Of a stretch of 64,000 nucleotides of DNA, positions 23,247 to 34,885 are shown piece after piece. Numbering within the stretch: position 1 is the stretch's first letter; every line of letters starts with the position of its first letter. The notes under the pieces are model-generated. The model searched no databases, was not told the origin of the DNA, and saw only the letters and a program-made list of their open reading frames with translations. Position numbers and translations under genes: made by a program. The stretch is from Nymphaea colorata (taxonomy: Eukaryota; Streptophyta; Magnoliopsida; Nymphaeales; Nymphaeaceae): NCBI RefSeq assembly GCF_008831285.2, contig NC_045139.1, positions 25,836,412 to 25,900,411 on the forward strand. Reading direction: 5' to 3'.

Positions 23247-23965
23247 AATTATCTTTGGTTTTTGGAGTGCTTCAGAAAAATGAGATTTATTTTGAAATGA
23301 GAAAGAAAGGGACTGGCTGTCGATATGATGATTGACCATTCCTGACGCTTTTACCAGAGGTAACCAATCCAATGGCTATTTTTATTCTTGATGCATTTCA
23401 TTTTGGCTTAAACATCTTTTATTCTAAATGCAGTGCGGTGTTTGAGAAAATATTGAAAATTTGATATTTCAATTTTTTGAGCAAGTTTTGAAGAATCATT
23501 TGAGAGTGTAAGACATTTTGATTTTGAGAAATTTTGAATTGAGAAATCTTTACAAATATTCTTTTGGAGACTTTTGAAAATCATTTTTTAAAGTCACTTT
23601 AGTGTTATCTTAAGAGTTTAAGTAGGTTTGAGATTTTGCTTTAATTCGGTTACTACCTACTTAAAGCTTCATCTCATCTTGCTTAAGTTTTTTTAGAGAT
23701 ATGCTTGTAATCATTCATGAAGTTAAGTGAATGTGGATGTATGAATGCATTGATCCTACATGATTAGAAAAAAAATCATTCATTCTTACCATAAAATTAA
23801 TCTAAAATCATTTTTAGCATCATATATATCTAAGGTTTTCATTTTTATAATTGCCAGAAGTATTATGAAAAGAGAAAAAATTTTGAAAATGGAATGGGGT
23901 TGTAAACCATCAAGCATGATTCTAATATTGGGTCATTACTTGAGTTTTGGTCTTAATGAAGTCGA
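23247..23965. repeat. Dispersed repeat A (inverted copy at about 60.30-61.05 kb)
   Basis: From TTTGGTTTTTGGAGTGCTTC through ATGAGATTTATTTTGAAATG to GGGTCATTACTTGAGTTTTG this stretch is closely similar to the reverse complement of about 60300-61045. Matching landmarks include the AAAGAAAGGGAC segment, the ACCATCAAGCATGATTC segment and the final AAATGAGAAAT. The two copies are in inverted orientation about 37 kb apart. It is probably noncoding or LTR sequence of one retrotransposon family. Confidence 0.75.
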
Positions 23966-25424
23966 CAAATGAGAAATCAAAATCCTAAATGTTAAGAAAA
24001 AAAAATCCAAATAAATGGAAAATTATTTGACTTAAAAAAATGCTTCGAAACAAAAATATTTTGATATTAACGTGCCAATTATGTAACAGCAATCTTTGGA
24101 AAATATCACAATATATTCCTTCATAATACTGGCTATAAAACATGACATTTGGATATCACCAATATTTGTGGATGTTGTGAATATGATGAAAACATTTTTA
24201 CCTGCATAATGAGCAAATATTATTACCGGAAGATTTGCCAGAAAAATGGACAGATTCAAATGTGAAATTTTACTCGATAACAGACCACAATAAACACAAC
24301 AAAGTGTGCAAGCTCAACGTGGTCTCCAGAATTGGCTCTAGTACATGAGAATGTTTGCCCAACTTCACACCGAAATGAAACAGAATTTTATCCATATCTT
24401 CGTATCAAAATTAAAGAGTATTAATCTCCAAAATGAATATTCACTAGTTTTCCAACAATTTTAAGAGATTGCACATAGAATGTTATGCTCCCAAAAGATA
24501 CTCAAGTACATCAAATGGCAATTCATCAAAATAACAAGTTATAAGTATCTATTTTGGAAAAATATTTAATGCAGGTGCATAACTTTTAAATTTACTCCTA
24601 AAATTTTTTAGTTGCAGCCATTAACCACATCCATGCCAAGATAAAAACTTCTGATCATGACCAACTACATCATAAACCAGTTTTTTCAAATACAGTTATA
24701 TAACTGTAAACAGATGTGGAAAAGATAGCACTATGGTAACCATCACCTTTACTCAAGTTTTACTTGCCCTTCAACAATATAGAACCATTCACATTATTCC
24801 ATCACCAGCCTACATATTGCCATTAACCGATCCAACTAGTCTGTCTAAGGCTGTTTCATATTCTATGGCTTTCATGCCACTGCTCATTGGGCTGGAGAAA
24901 GCAGCAAGCAAATTCAACCTAACCCTGTTCCAGTCAACCTGCATCTTTATCCAGGGGACCAATGGTGCAGTCTTCTCAAGAAAGGCACTATTATTCAGAT
25001 TAAGCATGAAAATTTCAGGAAAGAAAAGCCAGTTTCTGGTCAAAGAAATCCTGTCACAAGTCAAAAATCAGGAAAAGCATAAGCAATCCATAGCACACTC
25101 ATGTAGATTTCAAAACTATGAACTGGAAGAGGTTACTCTGATGCTTGCTTACACAGTGCATGTGCAAGTTCAAACTCAACCCAACCAGACCGAGTAAACC
25201 TAGTTTAGTGTATCAGAACTTTTCTTTTACTATCAATATTGATAGAAAAAACAAGCTATATTTTTTAACCTTTTTATTTATAAATTATCATCCTGAAAAA
25301 TGATACAGATCATCAAGCACATGACATCCTGACAGCTCACATGCTTGTACATTTGACCTGGCTGCTACTCAGCACACATACCAGCTGCAAAGTTGTAGCT
25401 GAATGAGAAGGACATGGAAAGGCA
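23966..25424. other. Noncoding, downstream of the GatB exons
   Basis: AT-rich DNA without recognised genes. Open frames at 24733-25197 (plus) and 24810-25064 (minus) overlap each other and show no family. The stretch just below 25425 should hold the 3' UTR of the GatB fragment. Confidence 0.35.
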
Positions 25425-25736
25425 TTAATTTTTGGCATTTAGTTTCCCCAAAAGAATCTGGTTTAGGAGAGCAGGGTTGGCTTTCCCCTTTGACTCCTTC
25501 ATCACCTGAAACAGGAAAATAATAACAAGTTCAGGAACCATATCAACTTAAGTACCAAGAACACAGCTAGTGCCACATCTCAAATGACCAGTTCGTAGAA
25601 TACCCACCTGACCAGCAAAAAATCCTTGCAATTTTGTCTTGCCTCCATGATATTGTTCAAGCTGCTTAGGGTTTGCTGCTAACACTTTATCCACCATCAC
25701 TTCAATTTTTGCTGGATCTACTATTTGTGTTAATAA
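25425..25736 (-). CDS. GATB: GatB C-terminal exons (Glu-tRNA(Gln) amidotransferase subunit B), partial
   Basis: Two minus-strand exons encode the end of organellar GatB, which with GatA and GatC converts Glu-tRNA(Gln) to Gln-tRNA(Gln) in plastids and mitochondria. Exon 25608-25736 encodes 43 residues including [20 protein letters not shown] and [13 protein letters not shown]. Exon 25425-25505 encodes 26 residues, starting [20 protein letters not shown] and ending at TAA. The intron between them (25506-25607) has GT and AG ends. These residues are the tRNA-binding YqeY-like tail of the family ([12 protein letters not shown] is diagnostic). The first exon's acceptor at 25737-25738 is my best reading. 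I found no upstream exons (catalytic core) between here and the eIF4A-III gene at 38.4 kb, so this is either a truncated gene copy or a gene whose other exons I missed in transposon-filled introns. The visible exons show no stop or frameshift. Confidence 0.8.
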
Positions 25737-26539
25737 CTCGAAGTGCTTGTTAGGTTACAGGTTTGACAAAATAATGGCAATGCAAAAATGTAAACATCAT
25801 AGCTTTTAACTCAGCAATTGTGCAAAGCATTTTAAGGTCAATCGAAATGGAAACAGAAAAAGATACAACTTTCCATCTTAGTGGCATTAAAGATTGATGC
25901 AACCCTGATCTTACCAGGATGATCTCCATGCCTCAATCGTAAGCAAACAACATGAAGTCTACATAAATATGAATTCCCAACTTGCAGCTCAAAACTGATC
26001 TAACATTAGCAAACACAGGTTAAACTCAGACAGTTTCATTTTCATTAAATGATCTGCCTACACAATAGCTGAAGATCCTTGCTGAAGTTTTTCCATGCAA
26101 ATGCATGCTAAAGGTGTTTTTCTTGACCGAACTCAAAGCCATTTCTCTTTCTTAAGTGGAATTCTTATGGCGACAATGAAAAGGTTCAGAACAGTAGGGA
26201 AAAAAAGTAAAATCAAAATTAAAGTAGAGGGAAAGTACTTTTTTCAGTATATTTATTTAAGGAGAAGCAAATTCTTTCTCTTTTCTACTAAGACTGTATA
26301 AGTAAGAGAAGCAAATTCAGAAGTTCCATTCTATATATCCAAGTTCAACATAAAAAAAAATTCAAGAACTTTATATTGGAGGACATATTAAATCCTTTTG
26401 CAATAAATTCCACTAGTAAGTTCACTAACAACAGCACCAAACAATGCCCTCATGCAAGCTCAATTAGGGTCATAGACTTGGATCTACTAAAATAAAGAAG
26501 TTGGATAAAAAAATAAAAAGAAATTGATTGCTCCACAGG
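25737..26539. other. Noncoding, upstream of the GatB exons
   Basis: Would be intron if the GatB gene were complete. No further GatB exon could be read on the minus strand. AT-rich, no other feature. Confidence 0.4.
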
Positions 26540-26830
26540 TGTCAGTTTTTGGTATATCAGTCTTGATATTCACTGCAGTTCAGCCTTGCAGAAAATAAGG
26601 AAGAAGAAGACAAGATGAGAGAAGGGAGATGCGATAACTACACTCAGTCTCAACCCTAAAATTTTATTATCTCACGTTAGATACAAGGCCAAAATAATAA
26701 ACCAAAATGGTACACGAAATTACTTCATATGCCATTAATGAAACATAAAGGCAAGTGAGAAATAAAACACCTATTCCTGATGGGTTTGGGTCTGGACCAA
26801 GATCCAAACCCATCTGGTCATCCTTTAACA
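26540..26830 (-). mobile_element. Copia 3' LTR, 291 bp
   Basis: On the minus strand the sequence starts TGTTAAAGGATGACC directly after a purine-rich tract and ends AAAACTGACA, giving the TG...CA form of an LTR. It includes AGATAATAAAATTTT, a plausible polyadenylation region. It lies immediately downstream of the copia RNase H remnant, in the position of a 3' LTR. The matching 5' LTR was not found, so the end at 26540 is a best estimate. Confidence 0.65.
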
Positions 26831-26843
26831 TCATCCCTCAAGT
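26831..26843 (-). other. Polypurine tract of the copia element
   Basis: On the minus strand CTTGAGGGATGA precedes the LTR start TGTTAAAGG. This is the purine-rich primer for plus-strand synthesis in LTR elements, somewhat short and impure here. Confidence 0.5.
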
Positions 26844-27730
26844 TGTGCATGTTCCTTTTATCATGCACAACTTGCTCTTGAGAAACCAAAATGAATGACT
26901 AGTTAAACCCTTTGTAAGCAAATCAACAACTTGATTATCAGTGCGAATGTAACATGGCTCAATCTCTTCATCTTCAGCCTTTTGACGAATGAAGTGATGA
27001 TCAATCTCAATGTGCTTTGTCCTACTATAAAGAATAGGATTAAAAGCTATGTTGATGACTATTTGATTGTCGCACAATGAGGAGGATCAAATAATAGGCT
27101 CTCCTAATTCGCCCAGTAAATTTCTCACCCATGTAGCTTCAGTGGTCCCTACTGCCACAGACCTATAGTCAGCTTCCATACTAGATCGAGCTATGGCCTT
27201 TTGTTTGTGACTACTCCAAGTAACGAGATTTCTTCCAATAAAAACACAATAGCCTGAAACTGATCTCCACTCATCTGGATCTCCTGCCCAGTTTGCATTG
27301 TGTAAGTAATTAGTTCATGCCTTTTACAAGAAGAATCACTCTTGCAATAGACAAGACTATCTCCAATTGTGCCTTTCAAATACCTTAAGATTCGTTTAAC
27401 AACATTCATATGACTGTTTCTAGGAGCATGCATAAAATTCACAAAATATATAATATCTGGCCGAGCGAAGGTGAGATGTTGTAACATGCCAATAATACTG
27501 CAACACCTTGTAGGATCATGATATAGATTCCCTTTCTCTGAGCTCAACTTTTGATTTAATACACTAGGACTACTAACAGGTTTGGAATCTGTCATGACTG
27601 TCTTGATCAAGAGATCCAGAGTGTATTTCAGTTGTGTCAATGTCAAAGTATCTTGTTGTCGGTCAAGCTCCACACCAAGAAAATATCTTAACTCTCCTAA
27701 AACTTTCACTTTAAAACTCTTCATCACTTT
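26838..27730 (-). pseudogene. Ty1/copia RT C-terminus and RNase H, truncated
   Basis: The minus strand reads KVLGELRYFLGVELDRQQDT, LTQLKYTLDLL, SKPVSSP, FARPDIIYFVNF and VKRILRYLKGT (27727-27350), the C-terminal part of copia RT and the connection to RNase H. After a frameshift, RNase H remnants follow, ending CDNQIVINIAFNPILYSRTKH, IEIDHHFIRQK and DLLTKGLTS (about 27070-26890). The element is cut at about 27730, where it abuts dispersed repeat B. Everything upstream (gag, protease, integrase, RT core) is absent. The frame is much better preserved than in the copia relic at 17-20 kb, suggesting a younger insertion. Confidence 0.9.
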
Positions 27731-28160
27731 AATCCGAGAGCAATAGAGAGAAAGAGAGAGAAAAAGAGATTTTGAAAGTCACCAAATATAAGATTTAAAA
27801 AGAGATGAAGATACATATCCTTGTACATGTGTGTGTATATATATATGAAAGCTTGTGAAAAAAAAGTATTAACTCAAATGGAGAGGGAGAAGAAAATTTT
27901 AGGAAAATAGAGAAAGAGAGATTTTAGAGAAACGGATACTCTGGAGAAAGAGAGAGATTCTAGAGAGAGAGATTAAGTTTTTAGATAGGGAGGAGATAAA
28001 TGAATATATATATACATACATATGCATATGAAAATTCATAAAAGAATATATTGAATCATAGAGAGAGAATGATAAAAAGAGATAGTCATGTGCACATATA
28101 CGTATATAACACGCATATGCGTATATGTCTTCATAAGAATTGAAATAAAGAAATAACTTA
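27731..28160. repeat. Dispersed repeat B (inverted copy at about 59.85-60.15 kb)
   Basis: A GA-rich block containing TAACTCAAATGGAGAGGGAG, runs of AGAGAG, and TACGTATATAACACGCATATG followed by GTATATGTCTTCAT. The reverse complement of about 59850-60150 carries the same phrases in the same order. On the 60-kb copy, repeat B lies next to repeat A as one unit. Here it sits between a truncated copia end and a truncated gypsy integrase, so its borders mark rearrangement or nested insertion points. Confidence 0.7.
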
Positions 28161-28588
28161 AAATCCATTGGAGATGTTACAGAATGCAAATGAGAGGTTG
28201 GTGCATGGATCATTGGAGCATGCAGTTGGCATTCTTTACATCTTTTGATGAATTGGTAACAATCTTTTTGCATAGTAGGCCAATAATATCCTGATCGAAC
28301 TATTTGCTTGGTAAGAGTTTGGTAACCAACATGGCTCCCATAGTCTCATCAATGTGACTCTTTGATTATTTCCTTTACATCATCTTCATCAAGGCACCAA
28401 GAGTATTCAGTACTAAACTCACGTCTGTATAACACTCCTGCAAAGAATAAAGTACTTTGCTGACATACATTGAATTGCTTTTGGTCCTTTTTAAGCATTC
28501 CAGTTAGGAATTCTCCACTCTCAATATAATTTTCGATATCATGATACCAATATGTGTTCCCCTCTTGGATGTGATGAACATGCTTCAT
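28161..28588 (-). pseudogene. Gypsy integrase N-terminus (H2C2 zinc finger), truncated
   Basis: The minus strand reads NTYWYHDIENYIESGEF, FFAGVLYRREFSTEY and CLDEDDVKEIIKESH (28588-28352), the usual linker before gypsy integrase. After a frame break it continues with DCYQFIKRCKECQLHAPMIH and TSHLHSVTSPMDF (to about 28165), which is the second half of the H2C2 finger. The catalytic DDE core is missing because the coding sequence ends in repeat B. Confidence 0.85.
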
Positions 28589-28619
28589 CGTTTCAAAAGC
28601 TAGATGTTCTAATCTTTCA

Positions 28620-29500
28620 ATATCAAAAAAATGGATTGTTTTGTTGGTTTAAAAGGAGATAGTGGATCCTAAGCTCGCGAGGTCATCTGCAATGGAGTTG
28701 CCTTCTCTTTTCATGTGAGTCAGCTATACTTCTTCAAACTGATGGATCAAGTTGGTGGCGATCTCTTGATATGACACCAACTTTTTGTCTTTGACTTGTC
28801 ATTCTCCATTCACTTGATTGATGATAAGTTGATATTCGTTGAAAACATACACCTTTTTTACTTGGAAACTTAGTAAATAACAAAGTCCTTGTGAGGGCTT
28901 CATATTCAACCATATTATTTGTACATGGAAAGTCAAGTTTCAAGGAATACTAGATGATTTCATCTTCAAATGTGATGTATAGAATGCCTGTACCTACTCC
29001 TATCTCGTTTTTGGATCCATCAAAATACATCTTTCATATCGAAACCATTTCCAATCTTAGTACATGTTCATCTAGAAACTCATCATTTGTTCTAATTTCC
29101 TCGTACTAGGGAAAGTCTGCCAACTGGTCTACAATTGTTTGTCCTTTGATTAACGTCTGACACACATATTTAATATCATATTGTATCAGCAAAACTTGTC
29201 ATTTGACGATGCGCCCATTAAGGAAGAGCTGCTCTAAATATATTTAAGAGGATTTAGCTTGGAGAGTATCTTGACCTCACAAGCTAATAAATAAAGTCTC
29301 AACTTCTAGTACATCCAAACTAATGCTAAACAAGTTTTTTTTCATTGGAGAGTACTTCTTTTCATATTGGACAAAAGTTTGGCTGACGTAATAAATTACG
29401 TGCTCGATGTGACTTCCTTCCTCGTATTGTGCCAAAAAGCTACCACATGCTGACTTATTTATTGTGATGTAAAGCAGCAATGGTCTACCCAATATCGAGG
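28620..29500 (-). pseudogene. Gypsy RNase H and second RNase H-like domain
   Basis: MGRPLLLYITINKSACGSFL followed by YEEGSHIEHVIYYVSQTF and EKKYSPMKK (29492-29330) is the RT-linked RNase H of gypsy elements. Further down, DFPCTNNMVEYEALTRTLL (about 28935-28880) is the archaeal-type RNase H segment found in the Tat and Athila lineages. Stops and shifts separate them, and neither domain is intact. Confidence 0.8.
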
Positions 29501-29571
29501 GTTTTAGGATTTGTGGATTTAGAAGGTATTTCTTGATCTTTTCAAATGACTGTTGACACCCAAAACCCCAT

Positions 29572-30405
29572 TCAAACTTGACGCCTTTTCTCAGCAGCTG
29601 GTTGAATGGTTCGCATTTCGTGGTTAGATTGGAAATGAATTGTCTGATGGACTAGACCTTGCAAACTTCGTAGTTCCTTGATATTGGTAGGTGGTAACAT
29701 ATTGATGATTGTTTTTGCTTTGGTAAGATTCATTTTGATCCCCCTCTTACTGATCATAAAACCTAAAAGTTTACCTGATTCAACCCCAAACACACATTTT
29801 TGAAGATCCAAACGAAACTTGTACTTTAAGAGTCCCTCAAACACGTGGGCAAAGGTCTCAATGTGGTCTTCCCTTGCCTTAGATTTAATTAATATGTCAT
29901 TGATATATACATCCATGATTTTGTGCATTTGATTATGGAAGACAGCAGTCATGGCTCTTTGATAAGCTACTCTAGTATTTTTTAATCTAAACAGCATCAC
30001 CATGTAATAAAAAGTGTCACAGGGTGTAGTAAAAGCGATTTTAGGTTGATCCTTGACTGCTAATTTGATTTGGTTATATCCCAAATATTCATCCATAAAA
30101 GAGAACATGACATGGCATGCAGTACTGTCTATCTATAACTCAATGTTTGAAAGTGCATAATCGTCATTCGACATGGCTTTGTTTAGGCCTCGAAAGTCAA
30201 TGCATAGTCTGACTTTACCATTTTTCTTGGGGACCACCATGATATTAGCCAACCATTCAGAGTAATCGATTGCGCGAATGAATTTTGCCTTTAGTATATC
30301 TTTTAATTCTTTTTTTACGGGCCCTTCTAGTCGAGGATCAAGCTTGTGCAATTTTTGTTTAACTGGCTTGCAGCAAGAACTTAGGAGCAAACAATGTTCA
30401 ACCAA
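29572..30405 (-). pseudogene. Gypsy reverse transcriptase, active site mutated
   Basis: Two adjacent minus-strand frames cover most of the RT. The upper one (30405-30133) includes IRAIDYSEWLANIMVVPKKN and GKVRLCIDFRGLNKA. The lower one (30108-29572) includes MDEYLGYNQIKLAVKDQPKI, AFTTPCDTFYYMVM, LKNTRVAYQRAMTAVF and HKIMDVYINDILIKSK. The catalytic YxDD box reads Y-I-N-D, so the first of the two essential aspartates is replaced by Asn. One stop separates the two frames. The product would be inactive. Confidence 0.92.
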
Positions 30406-31968
30406 CTGGGGTCTAAGCCTGACATATCTTCATAGGTCCACGCAAAAACCTCTTGGTGCTTATAAAAAAGTCCACCAATTTCTTCTTCTCCTTTACTGAC
30501 AAACTGATATTGATTTGAAGGATCTTAGGATCCTCATTGATTCCAATGTTAATCTTTTCAATTGGATCATTAACTAAAGATAATGGATGTTCTTAATTCT
30601 GAATCTGAGTGAATTTCGTTAATTCTAACTTGAGTATTGTCATAGGTTTTATTTCACCAATTGTTTATTTGATAAATGTTTTCTGGGAGAGGGGGGAACT
30701 TTTGAAGAAAAAGAAGAAACTGAGACACATTGAGTTCTGACATCTATAAAGATGAAGATAAAGGAAAGTTGAACAAAAATCAAATTGATAATAAAAGATT
30801 ACTTGCATTACCAAAGAAGTACAAGTTAAGATTAGAAAATTCATCGAAGGAAAAAACAAAGGCAAATACTATCAGCCAACAAGATCTTCTTCCACTTTTT
30901 TCAGAGTATCCCAATCCTCTAGTGTTCATTTGAAAGGGGATACTGATCAACTGCAAGATGTCATCTTCATTTTTTCCGAGACCAGTGAATGGATGGTAGT
31001 CACCTTTCATTTCAAAGGTAACTAAAATCCCTTAGGGTTTTTATGAAATGAGCATACAATGGATGTTTTTGATAACTCAGATGACTGCTTGAAATAGTAT
31101 AGGCACTCCCAGATGATTCGCCTATCTTCATGCTTTGCATCCACTCAGAGGTCCTTCCATCACTGTCCTTATGCTAAGTACGTCCACTGAATCAATTGGC
31201 CTAAGGAGAATTAGTTGTATCAACCTTTCGACTGGATCCTTAGCATGTACGGTGATGATCGATGGGTCAAAATTCTATTTGAGACATTGATGAAAAGTGG
31301 ATGGGATACATCGTACTTCGTGAATCTAAGGCTGTCTTAAGGACAAGTTATATGATGGTGGTACATCCACTACATAGACTGTAATGCAATTACTAGTGCG
31401 TTCGATGATCACGTTCATGTTGAGGGTACCTTTTCTATTCATGCTTTGATCGTCGTATCCATAGATCTTGATATCATCAGACGATATTTGTCTTCACAGA
31501 AACCCAAAGTTTTGGCCATGAGATCAGGACAAATATTTAAACCACCATCATATATGTGGCAAAATCATCTTATTAACTTGGATGATGATGTAAAGAGCAT
31601 TTTCATGATAATATCCTAATTTTGAGTGATTCTTTTCTAAAAATAATTGACTAGTTTTTAGAGGCTTGAATCTAGTCTTCCTCAATCATACGTTCTTTCA
31701 AGAAGATGAATGACATCATCCAAGTAGCATGGATCCTATTTCGATGAGTCACTTGATGACTCATCGTCGCCGCCTCGTAAGAGAAAAGACTTTGGAATTT
31801 TGGCAGGTCTTTTAGATTAACTTTCCGCCTTGTTATTCATCATACCAATAAAATCTAGGGGTTTCTTACCTCGATTTGTCATCATAACTTGGAGTGAATT
31901 ATTTCCATCACAAGGTCGGATGTGCTCCTACGGATGATACGGAAGTAGAGTGTCTATGGCGATCATGG

Positions 31969-33416
31969 CTACTGCCGCCTTCCCATAATCAGAAATGGAT
32001 TCCTTAATATCTCAAGGATGCTATCATCATCAACCTTGAGATCCTTATTGATGAAATCTTGGATAATGTTTTTTAGGACAAAACAATCCTTAGTGTCATG
32101 ACCAGGAGCACGATGAAACTTACATAGTTTTTTTTTATTATTATTTTCCATCATTGTTTGAGGCTTTGAAATTTTTCACAATACGACAGTTCCTTTGGCA
32201 ATGAGATACTCTAGGATCTTCTCACGAGATTGACTAAAATGAGTGAACTTCCAGTCATAACTCCAACCTGGGTGTTTGTTCCTCCCTTCTTCAATTTCCT
32301 TTGGATAGATGTGTGTTCTTCTTGTGGTTGGTTTCTTTTCATGCTTATAATTGTTGCCATTGTCTTTTCGTGTGCCAGCATTTGCTATGAAGTGTGTGGG
32401 CAACTGTGTCCTTCCTCCTTTCTTACCCTCTTCCTTGTACTTGAACGCAATGATTCCATCAAAATTGTCTTCTTCAATTCTCAATTCTATTGAATCTGCT
32501 TGTTCAATCAACTCAGCAAATAATTTCATTGGAGCATTATGGATGAGACTCTATAAGGGTTGGGCGAGATTTTTCCTAATGAGTGATAGAGCTTGTGTTT
32601 CAGAAATGAGCTCTTTCATCTTGTTGCATTGAATTTTCTATTTTTGGATAAATTTTTGAACTTTTTCTCCTTGTTTCTAATGGATACTGCAAAGGGTACT
32701 GAGGTTTAGAACCATGGGAACATTTTGTTCAAATATCTCGACAAATATGTTAACCAATTTGTCAAATTCCTTTAGTTCAACTAGGTTGACATTTTCTTTG
32801 TGCCATTGCGTTGCAATGCCTTCAAGACTTCTCGGAAAATAGTGAAACAATGCTCTATTATTCGCCCTAATATTGTAGCAATCATTGATGAATGTTGAAA
32901 ATGAACGTGTAAGCAGGTGATTCCATCATATTTGACAAACTCTTTTGGGCAAGCCCTTCACGTCTTTATCTCTCTCGATGCCCATGTGGTAATCCTCGCA
33001 TGAGTTTAAGTGTTTTCTTTTTCCTATAAGTTCGAGGTTGCTCATTCTTTTCTCCATTTCATAAAACTTGCACTTAGTTGGACTTTGGTCATCACTTGAT
33101 TTGACTAACTTTGGCTTTGTGTTTTTCTTCGTGCCCTTGATCTCTTTTACTTTTTCTTTGAAATTATCGTTGTCCAAGCTACTGCTTGAGATGTACTTCT
33201 TTGCCTTTTTGCATTTTTTGGCAGGTTTTTTCTTTCTTTTTGGTTCTCCTCCAAACTTTCGCTGGTGATAGGGCTAGATGAAATGCTTTTCTCTACGATT
33301 TCTTTTCCTTTCTTGTTTTTCTTCGTTGTCTTTTTCGTCTTGAGCGGAAGCAATTCTGGCTTTTCCTCCTTACTAGTTGTTGAGTTTGAATCTAGATGGT
33401 TTTCATCTCGATCCAT
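31969..33416 (-). pseudogene. Gypsy gag region with zinc knuckle
   Basis: Three open frames in series: a Lys/Ser/Thr-rich segment (33416-33147), a middle segment (32529-32176) containing ELIEQADSIELRIEEDN and RRTHIYPKEIEEGRN, and a zinc-knuckle segment (32154-31969) with LCKFHRAPGHDTKDCFVLKN. The knuckle has the CX2H...GHX4DC style of Tat-group gag proteins. Frameshifts divide the frames. The spacing to RT (about 1.5 kb) leaves room for a protease that I cannot read. Confidence 0.75.
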
Positions 33417-33599
33417 ATGAGAAGATTTGTTGTTTTTCTTGTTTTCTTTTCAGTTGTTGTTTTTGGTGTAACCATCAAGGCTTTTTGTTCTTCTTGCTTA
33501 CTCATTAATTGCTCCACAAGCAACTGGAACATATCATATAGCCTTCTAGCTAGATTGCTAGGAAGCCAAGTGTTTCTGGCATAGGATCAGAAAATGAAG

Positions 33600-34650
33600 C
33601 CTCGTTCTGAGGAGCCTACTTAGCTTGTACTTTGGTTTCAACCATCTTATTGGATTTTAAGTATTCACCTCATGAGACAAGAAAATGAAGAGTCACCGAA
33701 AGAAAATGATAACAAAATGAAGGTTCATCCTGCATTAATAGTTTATAAAAATTCTATTCAAAGAAAACATTAACAAAGATGACAACGATTGAAGGCGAAA
33801 TGAGGAGTAGAAAGTTGACAACAGAAACTTTTAAGGGAGGATGGATGGTGGTAGGTTGGCATCCCACCATTTGGCATATTCACTTTTTTACCATCGGACC
33901 TGTGAAGTAAGTGTAGGATATCTGCACCTTCCACTCTTGTCGAGTTACTACGAAAAATGCCACCCATTGACCAGAACTAAGGTTGAATTCAGGAATAGCT
34001 CCAATTGGTATATGACAAAAATCATCTTTTGTCTTTGAGAGAATTGTTTCATGCTTCTATCAGCACAATAATCAACTATGAAATAAGGACCCAAGAGTGT
34101 GGTACGACCATGGTAATGGTGAGTGTATTTGGGTGAATTCTAACGACGATCATAATAATCCCAAATGATTTCTTCTCCATCTAACTGCTCGATCAAACAG
34201 CGGTATTGTTCTAAAACTGTCAGTGATCCATCAGTGTTTCTGAATAGAATGGCTTGGGGTCTCGAGTGCTTGAGGAATCATAATTGTAAAGCATATGTGA
34301 GGTCAACGTTTCCAATGGTGAAGCGGGTGAGTCTTCGTTAAAGGAAAGCGAAGGTTGTCATTGCTATTGACAAGTGTTGAATCCCGTTATACCCCCATAT
34401 CCGTAAAAGTTGGGTGATACGAACATCTGGGAGGACTGTTCCGTTGGTGAAAAGAGTCACTCCCATTGTGCAAAGTATCATACAATGTTTAACTCTTCCT
34501 ATGGCTTTTCGAGATAAGGCGGAAGGTTCAACGTACGCTCCAAATTCTTCATATTGATTTTCAGGTTAATGCTTTGACTCTCATAGCTTTCTATTAGGGC
34601 CCAAGTTCTTGGTCCAGTAAAATGAGCTATACATGGAAAACTTGCCAACT
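33600..34650 (-). pseudogene. ORF1-like region (plant-mobile-domain-like) of the gypsy element
   Basis: The minus strand near 34200-34020 reads CLIEQLDGEEIIWDYYDRR and, after a stop, HHYHGRTTLLGPYFIVDYCA followed by DRSMKQFSQRQ. Near 34610-34530 it reads AHFTGPRTWALIESYESQSI. These phrases resemble the extra ORF upstream of gag in Ogre/Tat elements, which is related to the plant mobile domain. The similarity is from memory of the family style. The region is interrupted by stops. Confidence 0.5.
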
Positions 34651-34885
34651 TTAATGGTACAATTATGTTTCTTTTCAATAGCTTTCTAGCAAAAGCATAA
34701 TTATTATTTTTAAAGATTAATAGGAAAACTAAATTGCTTCAAGAGTTATAGCATGTAATTAATGAAGCTAGTATAAATTCATGAACTTACAAATTGTATT
34801 TACTAACAAGGGTACGTATATTTTGGTCTTTTTATCAAATGGACCAAACTTAAATTAACAATAACAGAGTTTTAACAGGCAAATG

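Larger units (their letters stand above)
28161..34650 (-). mobile_element. Decayed Ty3/gypsy element, Tat/Ogre-like
   Basis: A minus-strand element of about 6.5 kb with, in order, an ORF1-like region, gag with a zinc knuckle, protease region (not clearly readable), RT, RNase H, a second archaeal-type RNase H-like segment and the start of integrase. It is cut at about 28160 inside integrase by repeat B. The two RNase H-like parts, the CKFH...GHDTKDC knuckle and the ORF1-like part point to the Tat group (Ogre/Retand type). No LTRs were identified. Frameshifts and stops are spread throughout. Confidence 0.85.

Noticed and set aside
24733-25197. 154-codon plus open frame
   Set aside because: No family resemblance, an overlapping antisense frame of similar quality, and no promoter or splice context.
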